A stretch of DNA of 64,000 nt from Treponema_C sp050937815 (GCF_050937815.1 NZ_JACDIJ010000001.1:248001-312000), one strand, 5' to 3'; counted from the stretch's first letter, positions 51,480-61,218 are shown. The notes: generated from the letters alone by a model not told the origin. Translations and numbers: made by a program.

Positions 51480-53139
51480 TTTCTTCCGCTTTTTCGTCGT
51501 TATCGGGATCTTTTTGGTTCGGGTATTCAATGCGCGAATGGTAATAACCGGCAAGAATATTTACAAACGATTCGCGTATAATATCCAAATCGCTGAATGT
51601 AAGGGCGGCTTTATCGAGTTGGCCTTTTTCGTATTTGGCCATTATAAGGGTACGGATGAATTTTTCAAGGCGCGGCACCGACGGGTTTTCCAGTGTGCGG
51701 CTTGCAGCTTCGACCGTATCGGCAAGCATTACGACAGCCGCCTCTTTTGAAGCGGGAGGGCTTCCCAAATATGAAAACTCTTCTTCGGAGACCGAAGCGT
51801 CCGTTTTTTTTGCTTCATTAAAAAAATAGGCAATAAGTCCGTTTCCGTGGTGCTGGGCTATAATATCGATAACCGGCTGCGGAAAACGCATTTGATGGGC
51901 GCGTTCGACGCCTTTTTTAACGTGATTGCGTATAACCGAAACCGAAAGGCGCGGATTTATTTCATCGTGTTTATTTCCTTCTTTTTGGTTTTCTACAAAA
52001 TATTCGGGCTGTTCAAGTTTACCCAAATCATGGTAATACGCACCGACTCTGGCAAGCAAACCGTTTGCCCCTATAGCAGCACATGCGTTTTCAGCCAATG
52101 TCGCGACAAGCATGGAATGATTGTAGGTACCGGGAGCGGTTATAAGCATGCGCTTCATAAGCGGATTATTCAAATCGGACAAATCCATAAGCCGGAATAC
52201 CGAAGCCGTGTTCAGCGCTATTTCAAGCGGCGTCAAAAAACCGAGTGCTAAAACACCCGATATAAAACCGTTAAAAGCGACGGCCAAACCGTTTAAAACG
52301 GAATCATGTAAAGAACTGCCGTAAATAATTTCAAGCGTAAACAAAAATACCCAGTTTAACAAGCTTAATAAAACGGCGGCAAAAATCAAATTAATCCGCC
52401 TATCCAATTTACGTACAATGCGGGCAGCCGATAACGAAGAACACAACACAAAAATTGCGGGAGCCGTATTAAAAGCGGCGCCGTATAAAACGGCAAAAAA
52501 CAATAAAAAAGAAAAATAAACGGCTATGCGTTCTTCAAACAGCATGGCGATGAGCATAATGCATAAAGAAGCCGGAATAACAAAGGGAAGCGTAAACGGA
52601 TCCGAAAAAGCCGGTAATTTTCGACCGAATACGACCGATGCATATACGATAGCAAATATAATTCCTAAAAACACTGCCTCTTTTAATTCGATCGAGCGTT
52701 TTAAAAATACGGGCGAAAATAAAAAAAACATCAAAGCGCTTAAAAGCATAAAAAATAAAAAAGCGTTTCCCAAAGCACGCAAGTCTATATAACCGGGAGC
52801 TTCGGCCATCTTTTTTAATTTATCGTAACGCTCCTGTGTTATGGGAAAACCTTTTTTTATAATTTCTTCGCCCTTTTGCACTCCAACGGGATTTAACTCG
52901 GTCGGCGCAAATGTTTTTTTAGCCGTAATCGTACGGTCCGATATTTGATCCACTTGATATTCGCCGAGCGAAAAAGCAAAAAATGTTTCCGAGGTTGCAA
53001 TATCCAAAAATGATATTGCAATACTGACTGTAAAAACCAATGCAAATACAATAAAAAAAGGATACTTTGTTTTTAACTGTATAAGTATTTTTGCATTCAA
53101 ATTTTCATCGGTTTGGCCGTTATTATTCGTATTTTTCAT
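51469..53139 (-). CDS. PgpH-like 7TM-HD phosphodiesterase, short form
   Basis: 556 aa. One N-terminal membrane segment (about 27-47), an outside part of only about 80 residues, six to seven membrane segments (about 120-330) and a cytoplasmic HD domain with TYNHSML, YYHDLGK and QHHGNG. The family hydrolyses c-di-AMP; Listeria PgpH is about 710 aa, so most of the extracellular sensor domain is missing here. It overlaps phoH by 17 bases. Confidence 0.88.
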   Translation of the reverse strand: MKNTNNNGQTDENLNAKILIQLKTKYPFFIVFALVFTVSIAISFLDIATSETFFAFSLGEYQVDQISDRTITAKKTFAPTELNPVGVQKGEEIIKKGFPITQERYDKLKKMAEAPGYIDLRALGNAFLFFMLLSALMFFLFSPVFLKRSIELKEAVFLGIIFAIVYASVVFGRKLPAFSDPFTLPFVIPASLCIMLIAMLFEERIAVYFSFLLFFAVLYGAAFNTAPAIFVLCSSLSAARIVRKLDRRINLIFAAVLLSLLNWVFLFTLEIIYGSSLHDSVLNGLAVAFNGFISGVLALGFLTPLEIALNTASVFRLMDLSDLNNPLMKRMLITAPGTYNHSMLVATLAENACAAIGANGLLARVGAYYHDLGKLEQPEYFVENQKEGNKHDEINPRLSVSVIRNHVKKGVERAHQMRFPQPVIDIIAQHHGNGLIAYFFNEAKKTDASVSEEEFSYLGSPPASKEAAVVMLADTVEAASRTLENPSVPRLEKFIRTLIMAKYEKGQLDKAALTFSDLDIIRESFVNILAGYYHSRIEYPNQKDPDNDEKAEESEK

Positions 53140-54088
53140 AAGCTTGTATAATTTTTTTTACGAGTGCGTTGCGCACGACATCGGAAGAATCCGTTTGCAT
53201 AATGCGGATACCTTCTATGCCCTGTAAAACATGAAGGGCATGTTTTAAGCCGGATTCGGTGCGCTTCGGCAAATCTATTTGAGTTATGTCGCCGGTAATA
53301 AATACCTTTGACCCTTCTCCCATGCGGGTTAAAAACATTTTCATTTGCTGACAAGTGGTGTTTTGCGCTTCGTCTAAAATAATTACGGAGTCGGATAAGG
53401 TTCTTCCTCTCATATATGCAAGAGGCGCAATTTCTATAACGCCGGCTTCAACGAGTTTGCGGATAAAATCTTTGGATACAAAGGCTTCCATTGCGTCGTA
53501 CAGGGGGCGAAGATAGGGACTTATTTTTTGCTCCAAATCTCCGGGTAAATAACCCAAACTTTCGCCGGCTTCCACAACGGGGCGGGTTAAAATGATTTTC
53601 GATTTTTTGCGCGATAAAAGCAAATTCAACGCTTCGGCAACCATAATATAGGTTTTTCCCGATCCGGCAGGCCCTATGCAAAACACCATATCGCAAGAGC
53701 GCATTGCATGAACCAATTGCGCTTGATTTTTGCTTTTGGGATAGAGCTTACGGTCGGTGCCGGGAATATGAATACTTGTTTTTGTAAAAAAATCGTGCAA
53801 ATCTTCGCGCGAAAGCGAAGAGGTTTCGGGCGCAACATTTAAAATCGAATACACCATATGACCGTCGGCATCGTTACCGCTTTCCACTTCGTCTACAATG
53901 CGGTCGATAATGTATTTAAAACGCTCGTGTATATGGGGGTCGTTTTCGGAAACGGAAAGCTCGTTACCGCGCGTAAAAACGGAAACACCCAAATGTTCTT
54001 CGATGAGACGTAAATTGCAATCATTTGTTCCGCATAAGCGTGACAATACATCGGTATCCGGAACGACAATTGTAAATGCAGATTCCAC
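53123..54088 (-). CDS. PhoH-family ATPase (YbeZ-like)
   Basis: 321 aa. Walker A GPAGSGKT and Walker B VIILDEAQN, with TRPVVEAGESLGYLPGD typical of PhoH/YbeZ. It works with YbeY in RNA metabolism. It begins at a GTG; the predicted promoter ends seven bases upstream and only a weak AAGG is nearby. It is first gene of the unit running to 48114. Confidence 0.92.
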   Translation of the reverse strand: MESAFTIVVPDTDVLSRLCGTNDCNLRLIEEHLGVSVFTRGNELSVSENDPHIHERFKYIIDRIVDEVESGNDADGHMVYSILNVAPETSSLSREDLHDFFTKTSIHIPGTDRKLYPKSKNQAQLVHAMRSCDMVFCIGPAGSGKTYIMVAEALNLLLSRKKSKIILTRPVVEAGESLGYLPGDLEQKISPYLRPLYDAMEAFVSKDFIRKLVEAGVIEIAPLAYMRGRTLSDSVIILDEAQNTTCQQMKMFLTRMGEGSKVFITGDITQIDLPKRTESGLKHALHVLQGIEGIRIMQTDSSDVVRNALVKKIIQAYEKYE

Positions 54089-54095
54089 CTTATAA

Positions 54096-54125
54096 ATAGT
54101 AACCTTTATATGTACATTCAGTCAA
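54096..54125 (-). promoter_or_regulatory. Possible promoter of the phoH unit
   Basis: Minus strand TTGACT (54125-54120), 18-base spacer, TACTAT (54101-54096), seven bases before the GTG of phoH. Fits the leaderless pattern. Confidence 0.5.
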
Positions 54126-54160
54126 GGGGAAAACCGAATGAAGCGCATTATAATTTTAAT

Positions 54161-55594
54161 TCATTGCAAGGGTTCCAAAATACCATCGGGATGTGCAAAA
54201 CTGCATTGTCGTTGTTTGATAAAGGGCCGTGCGGTTGCCGAAATGCAATGTAAAATGGCCGTATTTAATTCTATTGCAATTCGTACTTGTTTACCCAAAA
54301 CTTCTTTTATATCGTGATTTTTCCATGCGGGTTTAACCGATACCGAGTCGTCAAAACTGAAGGGTACACAGTCGTCCAACGAAAATCCTTTATAAAATTC
54401 CCCGTCTATATTCATAATGCCGAAGCGGGCAAAACCGCAAGAAGAACGGATATTAAAACGAAGGTCGTCTTTTATAAGTTCCATTCCTTTTGTAATAATC
54501 AACCCGCCCTTTCCTACCGATTCTATTCCGCAAAACCCGTCTTTTCGGATTCGATATACGGGATTTCCGCCGTTTATACCCCGTGCTTCACATTCTTCAT
54601 GAAACACTTTGTTTTTTTCCATTATATCGTGAACAATAACCGGCCCCCAGCACATAATATAATAGCTTGTACCGTCAATGCTTTCACACATATCAATGGG
54701 AGCAAGGCCTGCACAGCCGGCTTGCGGAGGATAGGGGCGTTCAATTAAGGCTTTGCCGGTCGTATATACGTATTCTTTTCCGTCATAACTGTACACAAGT
54801 TCCGGCTCGATAAAGCCGAACATCCGCGAATAATCGATATTGTAAAGGCAGGTATTATAGCGCCACAGCATACCGTAAAAAATGCCGTCCATATACGAGG
54901 AGGTCATACTGTAATGCTGCATCCCCGTAAAACCGTCATTATATTGCGCTCCGGGCTGTAAAATAGTTCGGGCATCGCTCCAATGCACTAAATCTTTTGA
55001 AGAGCGCACCGATATTCTTCGGTCGATAAAGGCTGCACGGTGGAAAAGGTCGTATTCTTCCGTTACGGGGTTGTAGATAAGTTTATTTAAAGCATCGCTC
55101 GTTTGCGGACTGGCGACAAGTTCCGGATGCCGTTCCCAATTAATGCCGTCGGAAGAAAAAGCGATTTCCACACCTATCCGGCCGCCGTCTTTTTTATCAT
55201 AATCTTTTGCTTTTACATCCATCATACCGCACAGCTTATAACGCCGCGCAGGATTTTTATCCCATTTGTCGTAAAAAACCGTGCAGCCGTGAATGCCCGA
55301 GCCGGCTTTATAGATTGTGTCCGTTCCGTCGCTGCCTAAAACGGAATTAAAATGCTGCATGTCCTCGCTTTCACACAGTTTAAGCTGACGGATACTGTCT
55401 TTTTCTTTTGAAACCAAGTCTTCATAGTATAAGCGGTACTTTTTTCTTTGCGGATCGTAAAACATTGAACCGTACGGCCCCCAAGGAGCCGTACTTACAT
55501 ATTCGGGCGAAAACCATCTTCGTATTGTACCGCGTCTAAAATCAATCCAATAATCGTCAAATAAGGGTAATTTTATTCTATTGTTATATGCCAT
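54161..55594 (-). CDS. GH32/GH43-like five-bladed beta-propeller protein
   Basis: 477 aa from the ATG at 55594 (AAGGA nine bases upstream; overlaps the oppF-like stop). Repeated blades with acidic residues occur, such as GSMFYDPQRKKYRLYYED, IAFSSDGINWERHPEL and VRSSKDLVHWSDART, as in GH32/GH43 glycosidases and related phosphorylases. There is no signal peptide, so it should act on imported sugar. The catalytic residues could not be assigned. It ends the Opp-sialidase operon. Confidence 0.65.
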   Translation of the reverse strand: MAYNNRIKLPLFDDYWIDFRRGTIRRWFSPEYVSTAPWGPYGSMFYDPQRKKYRLYYEDLVSKEKDSIRQLKLCESEDMQHFNSVLGSDGTDTIYKAGSGIHGCTVFYDKWDKNPARRYKLCGMMDVKAKDYDKKDGGRIGVEIAFSSDGINWERHPELVASPQTSDALNKLIYNPVTEEYDLFHRAAFIDRRISVRSSKDLVHWSDARTILQPGAQYNDGFTGMQHYSMTSSYMDGIFYGMLWRYNTCLYNIDYSRMFGFIEPELVYSYDGKEYVYTTGKALIERPYPPQAGCAGLAPIDMCESIDGTSYYIMCWGPVIVHDIMEKNKVFHEECEARGINGGNPVYRIRKDGFCGIESVGKGGLIITKGMELIKDDLRFNIRSSCGFARFGIMNIDGEFYKGFSLDDCVPFSFDDSVSVKPAWKNHDIKEVLGKQVRIAIELNTAILHCISATARPFIKQRQCSFAHPDGILEPLQ

Positions 55595-56600
55595 GTTTTT
55601 TTTCCTTTTGAGCACCGGTATCGTATAAATGACAAGCTACCAAATGAGGCGAATCCGCGTAGGGTTTAAGCGGCGGTGCCGTTTTTTTGCAAATATCCAT
55701 ACAATGCGGGCATCGTTCATGAAAAGCACACCCCGAAGGCTTGGTAATAGGACTGGGAACGTCTCCTTTAAGGATAATGCGGTTTTTTTTGCGTCCGAGA
55801 ACCGGTACCGGTATTGCGGAAAATAAGGATTCGGTATACGGGTGCAAAATATTCGAACACAATTCTTTAGTATCGGCCAATTCCACAATAGAACCCAGAT
55901 ACATAACCGCAATGCGGTCGCTCATATATTGGACCACCGATAAATCGTGTGCGATAAACACATAGGTTAAAAGCCGCTCGCGCTGTATTCGCTTCATTAA
56001 ATTAAGAACTTGAGCTTGGATGGAAACATCCAAAGCCGAAACGATTTCATCGCAGACAATTACTTCCGGCCGTACTTGAAGAACGCGCGCAATACAAAGC
56101 CGCTGCCTTTGCCCGCCGGAAAATTCATGGGGATATTTATAAATATAATCAATCGGAATATTTACGCTTTTTAATACTTCTTCCATTATTTTTTCACGTT
56201 CCGATTTGTTTTTTACCCCGTGTATCAACAAGGGTTCTTCCAATGCCGTGTAAATCTTTTTCATCGGGTTTAACGCGGAGTAAGGGTCTTGAAATATCAT
56301 TTGAATTCTTTTGCGGAATAAAAACAATTCTTTGCGGTTAAACGATTGTATGTTCCGATATTCTTCGCCGATCTTATACGATACGCTGCCGCCCGTTATA
56401 TTTTCCAACAGCATTATCGCTTTTCCCAAAGTTGTTTTTCCGCAGCCCGATTCTCCGACAATACCCACCGTTTCTCCCCGATAAATATCAAAGGTAACGC
56501 CGTCTACCGCTTTTACATAGCCTACAATCCGCTTGGGAAAGCCCTTTGTGCGGGGAAACCATACCTTTGCATCGTTAATGCGGATAATCGTTTTATCCAT
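55584..56600 (-). CDS. Oligopeptide-type ABC transporter ATPase, OppF/DppF type
   Basis: 338 aa. Walker A GESGCGKTT, signature FSGGQRQR and Walker B VIVCDEIVSALD. The usual Pro after DE is Ile here. The C-terminal extension with CAFHERCPHCMDIC and a final Cys is the Opp/Dpp cysteine motif thought to bind an Fe-S cluster. Overlaps the OppD-type gene by eight bases. Confidence 0.9.
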   Translation of the reverse strand: MDKTIIRINDAKVWFPRTKGFPKRIVGYVKAVDGVTFDIYRGETVGIVGESGCGKTTLGKAIMLLENITGGSVSYKIGEEYRNIQSFNRKELFLFRKRIQMIFQDPYSALNPMKKIYTALEEPLLIHGVKNKSEREKIMEEVLKSVNIPIDYIYKYPHEFSGGQRQRLCIARVLQVRPEVIVCDEIVSALDVSIQAQVLNLMKRIQRERLLTYVFIAHDLSVVQYMSDRIAVMYLGSIVELADTKELCSNILHPYTESLFSAIPVPVLGRKKNRIILKGDVPSPITKPSGCAFHERCPHCMDICKKTAPPLKPYADSPHLVACHLYDTGAQKEKKHGI

Positions 56601-57606
56601 TTTGTACCGCCTTAAGACATCTTACTTCATGGCTTTCGGATATGTAAATGCTCGGAATTTCGGCTTCAGTGCATGCGCTTTTGCAAAAGGGACAGCGGTC
56701 GGCAAACTCGCATCCGGGACCGAGTGTTGCGGGATCCGGAGTACTGCCCGCAATTGTCGTCAACTCCTTACCGTCATTTACACCCAAAACGGGTACGGAT
56801 TTAAAAAGAGCTTGCGTATACGGATGCATGGGAGCGCTGAAAATATCCGAAACACTGCCCCTTTCGACAATTCTGCCCATATACATAACGGCAACATCGT
56901 CGGCCATTTCGGCGACAAGTCCCATATTGTGTGTAATCATAATAACGGTTTTATTGAATTCCGTTTGAAGTTTTTTCATTAACTCCATAATTTGGGCTTG
57001 AATCGTTACGTCCAAAGCCGTCGTAGGTTCGTCGGCAATGATAAGTTCGGGGTTGCATATCATTGCAATGGCAATGATGATTCTTTGTTTCATGCCTCCC
57101 GATAATTGATGCGGAAAATCGTTTATGCGCCGAACGGGATCGGGTATTCCCAGTTTTTCAAACATTTCGATTACCGCAGCCTGTGCGTCTTTTTTTTTCA
57201 TTTTGGGGTTGTGTTCCAAAAGACCTTCCATAACTTGACTGCCGACTCGGTAAACCGGATTTAAAGATGCCATGGGGTCTTGAAAAATCATCGATATTTC
57301 ACAGCCGCGCAATCGGCGCATCTCTTTTCCGTAGTTTGACATTAGGTCAAGCCGGTATTCTTTTTTTATATTTCCCTTTAATGAACGATAAACCGCATAA
57401 TCCGACGTTATTTTTGCATTTTTAGGCATCATCCGCACAATCGAATGCAGGGTAACACTTTTTCCGCAGCCGGATTCCCCTACAAGAGCTAAGGTTTTGC
57501 CCCGTTTTGCCTGTAAGGATACGTTTTTTATAATATGAACTTCTTTACCGTCAACAAAAAAACTTGTATTAAGGTTTTTTACATCAAGAATAATATCCTC
57601 CGCCAC
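56593..57606 (-). CDS. Oligopeptide-type ABC transporter ATPase, OppD/DppD type
   Basis: 337 aa. Walker A GESGCGKSVT, signature LSGGMKQR, Walker B LIIADEPTTALD, and a C-terminal Cys motif (CEFADRCPFC). Second ATPase of the same importer, ten bases downstream of the OppC-type gene. Confidence 0.92.
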   Translation of the reverse strand: MAEDIILDVKNLNTSFFVDGKEVHIIKNVSLQAKRGKTLALVGESGCGKSVTLHSIVRMMPKNAKITSDYAVYRSLKGNIKKEYRLDLMSNYGKEMRRLRGCEISMIFQDPMASLNPVYRVGSQVMEGLLEHNPKMKKKDAQAAVIEMFEKLGIPDPVRRINDFPHQLSGGMKQRIIIAIAMICNPELIIADEPTTALDVTIQAQIMELMKKLQTEFNKTVIMITHNMGLVAEMADDVAVMYMGRIVERGSVSDIFSAPMHPYTQALFKSVPVLGVNDGKELTTIAGSTPDPATLGPGCEFADRCPFCKSACTEAEIPSIYISESHEVRCLKAVQNG

Positions 57607-57616
57607 TGTTTTCTCC

Positions 57617-58504
57617 CTATTGTTGTTTCGGATCCATTACATCTCTGAGTCCGTCGCCGAAAAAATTGACTGCAAGAACAAACAAACAAATCGCCGTTCC
57701 CGGAGCAATCCACACGGCGGGATTGTACAAAATAACTTTAGCGGATTTAGCCGCATTGAGCATCGTTCCCCATGTCGGCACGGACATGGGAACGCCGAAG
57801 CCCAAAAAGCTTAAACTTGCCTCCGACATAACATAACCGGGAATATTCATCGTTATTTGTACGATAACAATGGTTAATACCGAAGGAAGAATCTGATTAA
57901 ACATAATTTTTACCTTGCTCATACCGAAAGCTTCGCACACTTTAACGTAGGTTTCTTCTTTTTTTGCAATATATTCTGCGCGGACAAGACGAAAAGTTCC
58001 CGTCCATCCGGTAAGGGCAAAAATAAAAATAAGATTAAACATTCCGGGTCCGATAAAAGCCATAACAACCAAAACCAAAATCAATTGCGGAATACAGCAC
58101 ACAATTTCTGAAATTCTGACAAATAATTTATCTATAAGCCCGCCGGAAAAGCCGCCGACTGCACCGATAATCAAACCTATACCGCTTCCCAAAAGAGAGC
58201 TGGTAACGGCTATTAACATTGAAGTGCGGCCGCCGTATAATATTCTTGTAAAAAGATCCCTGCCCATATTGTCGGTACCGAAAAAATGCTCTTTACTCGG
58301 ATTTGATAATGTCGCTTTAAAATTAGGTTCAAGCGGATCATAGTTTGTAATCAGCGGGGCAAAGGCGGAACACAAAAAAAACAGCAATATGACGGCAAAA
58401 CCGAATACGGCAAGTTTATTGTTAAAAAATTTTCTTATTCGTTTTTTCCAAAGTTTGGTGCCGGCTTTTTTTGCTGCGGTAAATTGAGATACGGTTTTTT
58501 CCAC
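57617..58504 (-). CDS. Oligopeptide-type ABC transporter permease, OppC/DppC type
   Basis: 295 aa, with five to six membrane segments, the N-terminal OppC motif (LAVFGFAVILLFFL then GTDNMGRDLFTRILYGGRTS) and the EAFGMSKVKIMFNQILP EAA loop. One base separates it from the OppB-type gene. Confidence 0.92.
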   Translation of the reverse strand: MEKTVSQFTAAKKAGTKLWKKRIRKFFNNKLAVFGFAVILLFFLCSAFAPLITNYDPLEPNFKATLSNPSKEHFFGTDNMGRDLFTRILYGGRTSMLIAVTSSLLGSGIGLIIGAVGGFSGGLIDKLFVRISEIVCCIPQLILVLVVMAFIGPGMFNLIFIFALTGWTGTFRLVRAEYIAKKEETYVKVCEAFGMSKVKIMFNQILPSVLTIVIVQITMNIPGYVMSEASLSFLGFGVPMSVPTWGTMLNAAKSAKVILYNPAVWIAPGTAICLFVLAVNFFGDGLRDVMDPKQQ

Positions 58505-58505
58505 C

Positions 58506-59459
58506 CTATACCTCCAATCTGACGCGCGGATCCAATAAAGCGGTGCTCAGATCAATCAAAAAACTGATTACCAGCATTAAAACGGCGGTCATCAAAGTGG
58601 AAACCATAACGACCGGATAATCGCATGCGGTAACGGATGCGGTTAATACGGGACCTACGCCCGGCCAACTGAAAATGGTTTCTATGGCAACCGAACCGCC
58701 GACAAGCAGGGTTAATCTGAATAACAAAACGGTTACTATGGGCCTGAGGCTGTTTCGAAAAATATGTTTTGTATATACTTTCCATTCCGGCAAACCCTTG
58801 CTGCGCGCCGTTTTTACATATTCCTGATTTGCCGCATCAAGCATTGTGTTGCGCGTATAACGCATTAAATTGCCGCACATGGGAACGGTCATAGCCGTTA
58901 TGGGCAATATCATATTGGGTAAACGGTTCAAAAAGCCTGCGGCACCTACCGGAAAGCGTCCCCCGCTCGGAAGCCACCCCAACTGTACCGAAAAAATTTG
59001 AATTAAAATCAAGGCAAAAAAGTATTCGGGCATGGAATTCCCGAATACGGCAAAGGCCCGGCCGACATAATCTAAAATACCGTTTTGGTAAAAAGCGGTA
59101 AGCATACCGAGTAAAATACCGAAAACAGTGGATAAAACAAAGGCCGATACGGACAATTCCAAAGAAGCAGGCCATTTGGAAATCAAACCGTCACGGATGG
59201 AAAATTTTTTTGCAATGCTGTATCCGAAATTTCCGTGCAGCATATCGTTCCACCAACGGAAATAGCGGACCATAAGCGGAGCATCCAAGCCCAGCGATTC
59301 CCGTATTTGTTGAGCCATTTGCGCATTATATGTAGTCATATCCATAGTATAAAGCACCGGATCTACACCGGTACTGTTTAATGCAACAAAGATAACAAAA
59401 CTCACAATGAGAATCATACCGACAGTTAAAGCTAATTTTTTTGCAACATATTTGAGCAT
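58506..59459 (-). CDS. Oligopeptide-type ABC transporter permease, OppB/DppB type
   Basis: 317 aa from the ATG at 59459 (GGGAG upstream); the longer frame adds seven residues before the N-terminal membrane segment. The family pattern LGLDAPLMVRYFRWWNDML and the EAA-like loop TARSKGLPEWKVY are clear. It follows two hairpins that separate it from the binding-protein gene. Confidence 0.92.
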   Translation of the reverse strand: MLKYVAKKLALTVGMILIVSFVIFVALNSTGVDPVLYTMDMTTYNAQMAQQIRESLGLDAPLMVRYFRWWNDMLHGNFGYSIAKKFSIRDGLISKWPASLELSVSAFVLSTVFGILLGMLTAFYQNGILDYVGRAFAVFGNSMPEYFFALILIQIFSVQLGWLPSGGRFPVGAAGFLNRLPNMILPITAMTVPMCGNLMRYTRNTMLDAANQEYVKTARSKGLPEWKVYTKHIFRNSLRPIVTVLLFRLTLLVGGSVAIETIFSWPGVGPVLTASVTACDYPVVMVSTLMTAVLMLVISFLIDLSTALLDPRVRLEV

Positions 59460-59485
59460 GTCCGTTCGCTCTCCCTGCAAAATTG

Positions 59486-59571
59486 AGGCGGCAGGTTTGT
59501 TTGCCCTTCCCGCCGCCTAAATTAAAGACAATCCGCGGTTATCTCAAAAGTAAGCTGCTTTTAAGATAACC
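59486..59571 (-). promoter_or_regulatory. Two intercistronic hairpins after the binding-protein gene
   Basis: Hairpin one: 59537-59550 with 59558-59571, 13 of 14 pairs and a seven-base loop. Hairpin two: AGGCGGC (59486-59492) with GCCGCCT (59512-59518). Neither has a U tract on the minus strand. They probably protect or partly end the upstream message, so that binding protein exceeds permease, a common arrangement in ABC operons. Confidence 0.65.
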
Positions 59572-59580
59572 CGAAAGTCC

Positions 59581-61197
59581 TTATTTTATTTCCCATTCTT
59601 CAAATTTATAATCGAAGAAAAACCAAAAATTTCCCAAAACGTTTTCAGGAATGCTGAGTTTCGAACTTTTCCATATTTGCTGATTGACGGTATAGACGGG
59701 AAGGAAAAATGCATTGTCCCTGTCCATTTTTTGCAGTACGGCAAGCTGCGCCGCTACCATTTTCGGCGTATACGCTTGTTCGAGTTTGGCAACTTCGTCC
59801 TTAAAAAGATCGCGGGCGGGAATCATCCAGTTCATGTTTTCGCGCAAATACATTTGATACCAACTGAGGTTATCGTATGCGGAAAGGCCGAAGTACGCAA
59901 GGTCATGTTTTCGTCCTTCAAAAACATCGCCTACGGGATTGGAAGTATATACCGCTTCGCACTTTACGCCGATTTGTCCCAAATAATATGCAATCGCATC
60001 CATAACGTCAATCGATGTTTGGTCTTTATAATAATAGTAAATCTTTAAAACATGATTAAAATCGTAACCGGCTTGCTGCAACAAAGCTTTTGCGCCCTGC
60101 GGATCATATTTGTACCAGTCGCCCGCATAGTTTTTGTCCGACGAAAGAACTCCGGTTTGCGTTAAAGACGCTTGATCGCCGTACAAGCCTTTAATGAGGG
60201 TATTCCAGTCAACCGCCATTGCAACGGCTTTTCTTGTACGCCAATCGCCGATAATATTTTTTTCCTTTCCCGCCGCATCGAAAAAGTTAAACAATAAAAA
60301 GCGGAAAAAAATCGTCGGAACGACCTTTAATTCAAAGCCGGGTGTTTTTTGCATAGTGTGATAGGTTTCCGCATCGTTTGCCATAAAAAAATCCGTAATG
60401 CCGGAACGTGCGGCAACGGAAAAATCCGAAGTAACGGTGCACACGATTTTTTTAATTTTGGGTACTTTATCTTTATAGTGAGGATTCGGTTCAAGAATAT
60501 AATAACTTCCCGGCACATGTTCTTTAATGACAAACATACCGCTGTTAACCGGAATGGTATTCCAAATCGGGTCCGTTTTAAAACCGTTGTTTTCAAAGGC
60601 GCAGTTTTGATAGATATGTTTCGGCAAGGGAGCAACTTGGCACATTAAATCCACAAACGAAACATAGGGAGCGGATAATTTTATGGTCAATGTATCGCCG
60701 TTTGCCTGTATACCCTTTATCCAATCCGTTTTGCCCGTTTTGTAATCTTCAAAACCTTCTATGTATTTAAGCGCATTTGTAACATAGGCCCAGTAAATAC
60801 CGTCTTTGCACATACGGCCGAGCGTCCATGTTACATCGTCCATGGTAATCGGTTTACCGTCCGACCATTTGAGATCGTTCCGAATGGTCATAACAATGGT
60901 ACGTCCGTTATCCTTTATTTCCCAACTTTTCATAATTTCGGGGCCGGAAGCCTTAAGTTTGTTATCAGCCTGCAAAAGGGTTAACCACATAAGGTTGCCG
61001 GTAAGATTGGTATCCGTCCACGGATAAACAAAATCGTAACTGTTGTACGTATTTCTTTCGTTATTATACGCAAGGTGCAAAACCTGTTCCCGCCCTTCTT
61101 TTTTAGAAGCATCATCTTTAGCACCCGTTGCCGCAAGAGGCATAACGACTACGGCAAATATGGCTGCCGTCAACAAAAATAACCCGTTTTTTTTCAC
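59581..61197 (-). CDS. Extracellular solute-binding protein, family 5 (OppA/DppA-like)
   Basis: 538 aa from a GTG with AAGGAGG seven bases upstream. Signal peptide at residues 1-24 (VVVMPLAATGA) without a lipobox Cys, so it should be periplasmic and soluble. The SBP_bac_5 pattern is seen in SWEIKDNGRTIVMTIRNDLKWSDGKP, shortened here to its parts KWSDGKPIT and DDVTWTLGRM. Family members bind peptides, nickel or oligosaccharides. The neighbours favour a glycan here. Confidence 0.9.
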   Translation of the reverse strand: MKKNGLFLLTAAIFAVVVMPLAATGAKDDASKKEGREQVLHLAYNNERNTYNSYDFVYPWTDTNLTGNLMWLTLLQADNKLKASGPEIMKSWEIKDNGRTIVMTIRNDLKWSDGKPITMDDVTWTLGRMCKDGIYWAYVTNALKYIEGFEDYKTGKTDWIKGIQANGDTLTIKLSAPYVSFVDLMCQVAPLPKHIYQNCAFENNGFKTDPIWNTIPVNSGMFVIKEHVPGSYYILEPNPHYKDKVPKIKKIVCTVTSDFSVAARSGITDFFMANDAETYHTMQKTPGFELKVVPTIFFRFLLFNFFDAAGKEKNIIGDWRTRKAVAMAVDWNTLIKGLYGDQASLTQTGVLSSDKNYAGDWYKYDPQGAKALLQQAGYDFNHVLKIYYYYKDQTSIDVMDAIAYYLGQIGVKCEAVYTSNPVGDVFEGRKHDLAYFGLSAYDNLSWYQMYLRENMNWMIPARDLFKDEVAKLEQAYTPKMVAAQLAVLQKMDRDNAFFLPVYTVNQQIWKSSKLSIPENVLGNFWFFFDYKFEEWEIK

Positions 61198-61218
61198 TTT
61201 GTCCTCCTTAAAAAGATT

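Noticed and set aside
54089..54160. Terminator for the sialidase-Opp operon
   Set aside because: Only a weak AATGAA/TTCATT pairing is present and no U tract follows.
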